Positions 61,113 through 64,000 of a DNA stretch of 64,000 nucleotides are shown here, in pieces. Where the stretch lies: NCBI RefSeq assembly GCF_041261445.1, contig NZ_JBGCCU010000005.1, forward strand, positions 310,001-374,000, read 5' to 3'. A model generated the notes under the pieces. That model did no database searches. It saw nothing but the letters and a program-made list of their open reading frames with translations, and had not been told where the DNA came from. Made by a program: the position numbers and the translations under genes. Position 1 is the stretch's first letter. Every line of letters begins with the position of its first letter. The DNA is from Catenulispora sp. EB89 (GTDB taxonomy: Bacteria > Actinomycetota > Actinomycetes > Streptomycetales > Catenulisporaceae).

Positions 61113-62516
61113 TCAGGATTCGATGTTCGTGGCGGGATCGGATGCGGGCTCGGATACGGACGCGGCCGCCCACCGCGCCACCGGCACCGTCGCGAACCCG
61201 GCCACGGCGAAGACCGCCCCGAGCGCGGCCCAGCCGGCCAGGCCGTGGCGGATCGCGGTCTGCGTGACCACGAGCGGCCCGGCCATCTGGCCCGCCGCCG
61301 TGCCCGCGTTGAACACCCCCTGGTACGCCCCGACGGCCCGCTCGTCGGCGAGGTCGTAGCTCAGGGTCCAGGAACCGGCCTGCGTCAGGACCTCGCCGGC
61401 GGTCAGCAGGACGCCGGCGACCAGCAGCACGGCGACCGCCGCGACCGGCGACAGCCCCTTGGCGCACGCGGTCGTCACGCAGGCGCCGGCCAGCACCAAC
61501 GACCCGAGGCAGGTCGCCCGGGCCGCCGCCGCGATGCCCCGCACCCCGCGTGCCACGCGCACCTGGAACAGGACGACCAGCGCCGTGTTCAGGATCAGCA
61601 TCCCGGAGACCATGAAGCGCGGCGCGCGGGTGTCCTGCAGCAGCCAGAGCGGGAGACCGATGTCGAAGAAGGCGAACTGGAGGGTCATGACCGCGTTGAG
61701 GGCCGAGATCGCCTGGTAGGGCCGGGCGACGCGGATCTTCGGCGGACGCGGGGCGCGGGTGTGGTTGCGGGAGCGCGAGTTCGAGCGGGAGTCGGAAGCG
61801 TCGGACGTGTCAGCGGTGGACGCTGCGGCGCGCGCCGGCTCGCGCAGCGGAATCCCCGGCAGCAGCGCCGCGACTCCGACGAAGCTGAGCGCGTTCGCCA
61901 GGATCGCGGCCTGGAACAGCCAGCGGCTGTCCGCTTGCAGCACCAGCGCGGCCGCCGCCGCTCCCGCTCCGATCGCCACGTTGGTCACCGCCCGGATCGC
62001 GGCGCGGTCCGCGACCCGCGTCTCCGGGTCGAAGGCCTGCGCGTAGAGCGCCTGCCGCACCGCCGACGCCGCGCGGTCGATCGCCGTGGAGACGCACGCC
62101 GCCGCCGCGAACGCCCAGAACGACGTGCAGAACGCCAGCGCCCCGACCGCCGCCGCCTCGGCGACGAGCAGCACCGTGTAGCTCGGCTTGATCCCGAACC
62201 GGTCCGCGGCGCGGCCGGCCGGCAGGCTCGCCAGCACTCCCGCGAGCCCGGCGACCGTCAGCACCACGCCGACCCGCGCGGCGCCGAAGCCGAGCGTGCG
62301 GGTGAAGAAGAGGGCTGAGACGGTCAGGTACAGGCCGGTGCCGAAGTTGCTGACGAACGTCGCGAGCTCCAGGCGGCGGCGGGAGCTCTGTCGCCCCGGT
62401 GGACTTGGCGGGCTTGGTGCGCTCGACGGGCTCGGTGGGCTTGGCAGCGCGATCGCGCCGGAGCCGGAGGCAGCTCGCGGGCCCGAAGCCGGCGGCCGAG
62501 GGGAAGCCGTAGTCAT
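61113..62516 (-). CDS. MFS transporter
   Basis: A 467-residue membrane protein with about 12 segments in two halves. The first half begins ELATFVSNFGTGLYLTVSALFFT and has the motif-A loop GRAADRFGIKPSY between segments 2 and 3. The central loop is Ser/Arg-rich (SDASDSRSNSRSRNHTR), and the N-terminus has about 45 Pro/Ser residues. It probably exports a small molecule; the substrate is unknown. It is divergent from an ArsR-type regulator 56 bp away, which probably controls it. Confidence 0.88.
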   Translation of the reverse strand: MTTASPRPPASGPRAASGSGAIALPSPPSPSSAPSPPSPPGRQSSRRRLELATFVSNFGTGLYLTVSALFFTRTLGFGAARVGVVLTVAGLAGVLASLPAGRAADRFGIKPSYTVLLVAEAAAVGALAFCTSFWAFAAAACVSTAIDRAASAVRQALYAQAFDPETRVADRAAIRAVTNVAIGAGAAAAALVLQADSRWLFQAAILANALSFVGVAALLPGIPLREPARAAASTADTSDASDSRSNSRSRNHTRAPRPPKIRVARPYQAISALNAVMTLQFAFFDIGLPLWLLQDTRAPRFMVSGMLILNTALVVLFQVRVARGVRGIAAAARATCLGSLVLAGACVTTACAKGLSPVAAVAVLLVAGVLLTAGEVLTQAGSWTLSYDLADERAVGAYQGVFNAGTAAGQMAGPLVVTQTAIRHGLAGWAALGAVFAVAGFATVPVARWAAASVSEPASDPATNIES

Positions 62517-62555
62517 GCGATCAGCACAACGCGGCTAGCATCGTCGCCGGAATGG

Positions 62556-62574
62556 ATTCAGCGGGGGACTGAAT
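62556..62574 (+). promoter_or_regulatory. Inverted repeat enclosing the ribosome site of the ArsR-type gene
   Basis: ATTCAG (62556-62561) and CTGAAT (62569-62574) are perfect arms. The 7-base loop contains GGGGGA, the ribosome site, and the right arm runs into the ATG. It may act as operator in DNA or as a hairpin in RNA. Confidence 0.5.
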
Positions 62575-63637
62575 GATTACTGTCGAACTGGGCCTGGACG
62601 AGCTGGCCGCGACTTCCTTCGTGTGCTCGGCACTCCTGGAGACCGGCATGAGTCTGCGCATGTGGACCCACGCCGGCTACTACGCCGAGCAGGTGCCGCT
62701 GTTCAACCGCATGCGGCCGGCGTTCGAGCGCCTGGACACCGAACTGCTCACCGCGCTGGTCGGGTCCTGGCGCTGGATCCCCGACTTCCTCACGCCGCGT
62801 CCCACGACGCCGTGGCCGGACTTCCACAAGGAGCTGGCGGCGCTGCGGGCCACGCCGCTGGAGCGGATCTGGCCGGACCTGGAGCGCACGTTCGTCGAGA
62901 TCGACGGCGCCGTCCCGCCCCGGCTGACGCGCGGCCGGCGGGACCCCGGCGGGCTGCTGGCCGAGATCGCGGACGCGTTCGAGGCGTACTGGGAGACGTG
63001 CCTGGCGCCGGAGTGGTGGCCGCGGGCGCGGTCGGTGCTGGAGGCCGACATCGTGTACCGGGCCCGGGTGCTCGTGGAGCGCGGGGCCGGCGCGCTGTTC
63101 ACCGGCCTCGGGGACCGGCTCAGCTGGGACGGCCGGCGGCTGGTGATCCGGTGGGGCACCGTGGCGAACCCCGCCGCGGCGCCGGTGTACGAGGTGCCGG
63201 TCGGCGGAGGCAGTCTCTTGCTGGCCCCGACGTGCTTCGCGCACGGCGCGCTGAGCCAGATCGAGCCGGCGGTGGCGCCGTGGATCCTTTATCCGGCGCG
63301 CGGGCTGGCGACGATGGCCGAGCGGGTGGTCCCGCCGCCGCCGGGACCGGCGCTGGAGCGGCTGCTGGGGGCGCCGCGGGCCCGGATGCTGCTGATGCTC
63401 GGCGAGCCGGTGTCGACCACGGAGCTGGCGCGGCAGCTGGGGGTGACGCCGGGGGCGGTGAGTCAGCATCTCAAGGTGCTGTCGGACGCCGGGTTGACGT
63501 CGCGGGCCCGGTACGGGCGCAGCGTGCTCTACGGGCGCAGTGCGCTCGGAGATTCTTTGGCGGGCATGTCGCAGGGGATGTCACAAACGGGCGCGCGCCG
63601 GAGTCATAGAGGTGATGACGACGACGCAGCTTGTTGA
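62573..63637 (+). CDS. ArsR-type HTH regulator with DUF5937-like N-terminus
   Basis: A 354-residue protein. The C-terminal 75 residues are a winged helix: RARMLLMLGEPVSTTELARQLGVTPGAVSQHLKVLSDAGLTSRARYGRSVLYGRS. The N-terminal 270 residues are the large domain common in actinobacterial regulators of this type (MITVELGLDELAATSFVCSALLETGMSLRM...), with an unknown ligand. It is divergent from the MFS gene, suggesting efflux control. The stop is 11 bp before the next gene. Confidence 0.87.
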   Translation: MITVELGLDELAATSFVCSALLETGMSLRMWTHAGYYAEQVPLFNRMRPAFERLDTELLTALVGSWRWIPDFLTPRPTTPWPDFHKELAALRATPLERIWPDLERTFVEIDGAVPPRLTRGRRDPGGLLAEIADAFEAYWETCLAPEWWPRARSVLEADIVYRARVLVERGAGALFTGLGDRLSWDGRRLVIRWGTVANPAAAPVYEVPVGGGSLLLAPTCFAHGALSQIEPAVAPWILYPARGLATMAERVVPPPPGPALERLLGAPRARMLLMLGEPVSTTELARQLGVTPGAVSQHLKVLSDAGLTSRARYGRSVLYGRSALGDSLAGMSQGMSQTGARRSHRGDDDDAAC

Positions 63638-63647
63638 GGAGCCCGAC

Positions 63648-63965
63648 ATGACTAGCACGACCACGACCACGACCACGACCGCGATCCGTACCCACCACTA
63701 CCGCGTCAGCCCCGAGAAGTTCGACGAGTTCAGCGTCCGGCGCGCGGCCGTCATCGACGCGGTGCGGGCGAAGCACCCGGCGCTGGCCGCGACCCGGCTG
63801 AGCCGGTTGGAGGACGGCAGCTACTCGGACGTGTGGGTCTGGGAGAGCGCTGAGCAGATGGGGCGCGCCCTGGCTGACCTGCCGCACACGCCGGAGGCGT
63901 TCGCGGCGATGTCGATGGTCGAGGGGAACGTGGCGGTGAACGGTCTGGTGCTGGACGAGCGCTGA
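63648..63965 (+). CDS. Antibiotic biosynthesis monooxygenase (ABM)-like protein
   Basis: A 105-residue ferredoxin-like-fold protein after a Thr run encoded by an ACC/ACG repeat (MTSTTTTTTTTAIRTHHYRV). The core is SPEKFDEFSVRRAAVIDAVRAKHPALAATRLSRLEDGSYSDVWVWESAEQMGRALADL, as in small ABM-domain proteins. ATG 63648 follows GAGGAG by 9 bases; an ATG at 63615 would overlap the regulator gene. Possibly cotranscribed with the regulator. Confidence 0.8.
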   Translation: MTSTTTTTTTTAIRTHHYRVSPEKFDEFSVRRAAVIDAVRAKHPALAATRLSRLEDGSYSDVWVWESAEQMGRALADLPHTPEAFAAMSMVEGNVAVNGLVLDER

Positions 63966-64000
63966 GGTCGGGCGCTGACGTCGCATGGTGAGGTCGCGCG

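Overview
The window is 64 kb of very GC-rich DNA with dense codon use, GTG/TTG starts and stop-start overlaps. A bldG operon, a whiJ-type HTH/DUF397/ATPase cluster, a malR-malEFG-aglA locus, a lysine-tailed topoisomerase I and a K+-independent H+-pyrophosphatase point to a filamentous actinobacterium (Streptomycetales or Catenulisporales type). No tRNA, rRNA or CRISPR array was seen.

Layout. 1-5.7 kb: the 3' part of a transmembrane Ser/Thr kinase with a ricin-like ectodomain, an ArsR sensor and a whiJ-like regulatory cluster. 5.7-12.2 kb: an alpha-glucoside uptake and hydrolysis operon with a divergent LacI-type regulator and CTTGC-type repeats between them. 12.2-15.9 kb: a RelE-type toxin-antitoxin pair, then a GntR regulator, a CoA-transferase and a glutaryl-CoA dehydrogenase that share a 13-bp candidate operator. 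16-28.6 kb: a D,D-carboxypeptidase, MsrB, a CapD-like SDR that has lost its catalytic lysines, two response regulators with a soluble histidine kinase, an ABC-F ATPase, an RHH/MazF pair and a DUF1998 helicase. 28.9-40.9 kb: bldG and its ATPase partner, hppA, a toxin-antitoxin pair between two copies of one 33-bp terminator, a methyltransferase, topA, a Uma2 remnant, an acetyltransferase and an NlpC/P60 hydrolase. 59.1-64 kb: Nudix, macro-domain, MFS and ArsR-type genes.

The standout is a complete Tn7-like transposon at 40,948-59,066 (18,119 bp). It has TGTAGGTTC...GAACCTACA termini, a perfect 5-bp duplication CTTAC on both sides and an identical 12-bp inverted repeat in both ends. It begins 15 bp after the stop codon of the NlpC/P60 gene. 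It encodes TnsA (frameshifted), TnsB, TnsC and a very long TniQ/TnsD with extra C-terminal HTH domains, one of them LysR-like.

Its cargo is anti-phage. One part is a full ubiquitin-like CBASS operon: CD-NTase, a free-standing E2, a separate E1, a JAMM peptidase and a TIR-SAVED effector. A divergent CapH/CapP-type HTH/metallopeptidase pair adjoins it. The other part is a 1357-residue HTH-Mrr nuclease-STAND NTPase that looks like a further defence protein. The picture is a mobile defence island homing to the 3' end of a cell-wall hydrolase gene.
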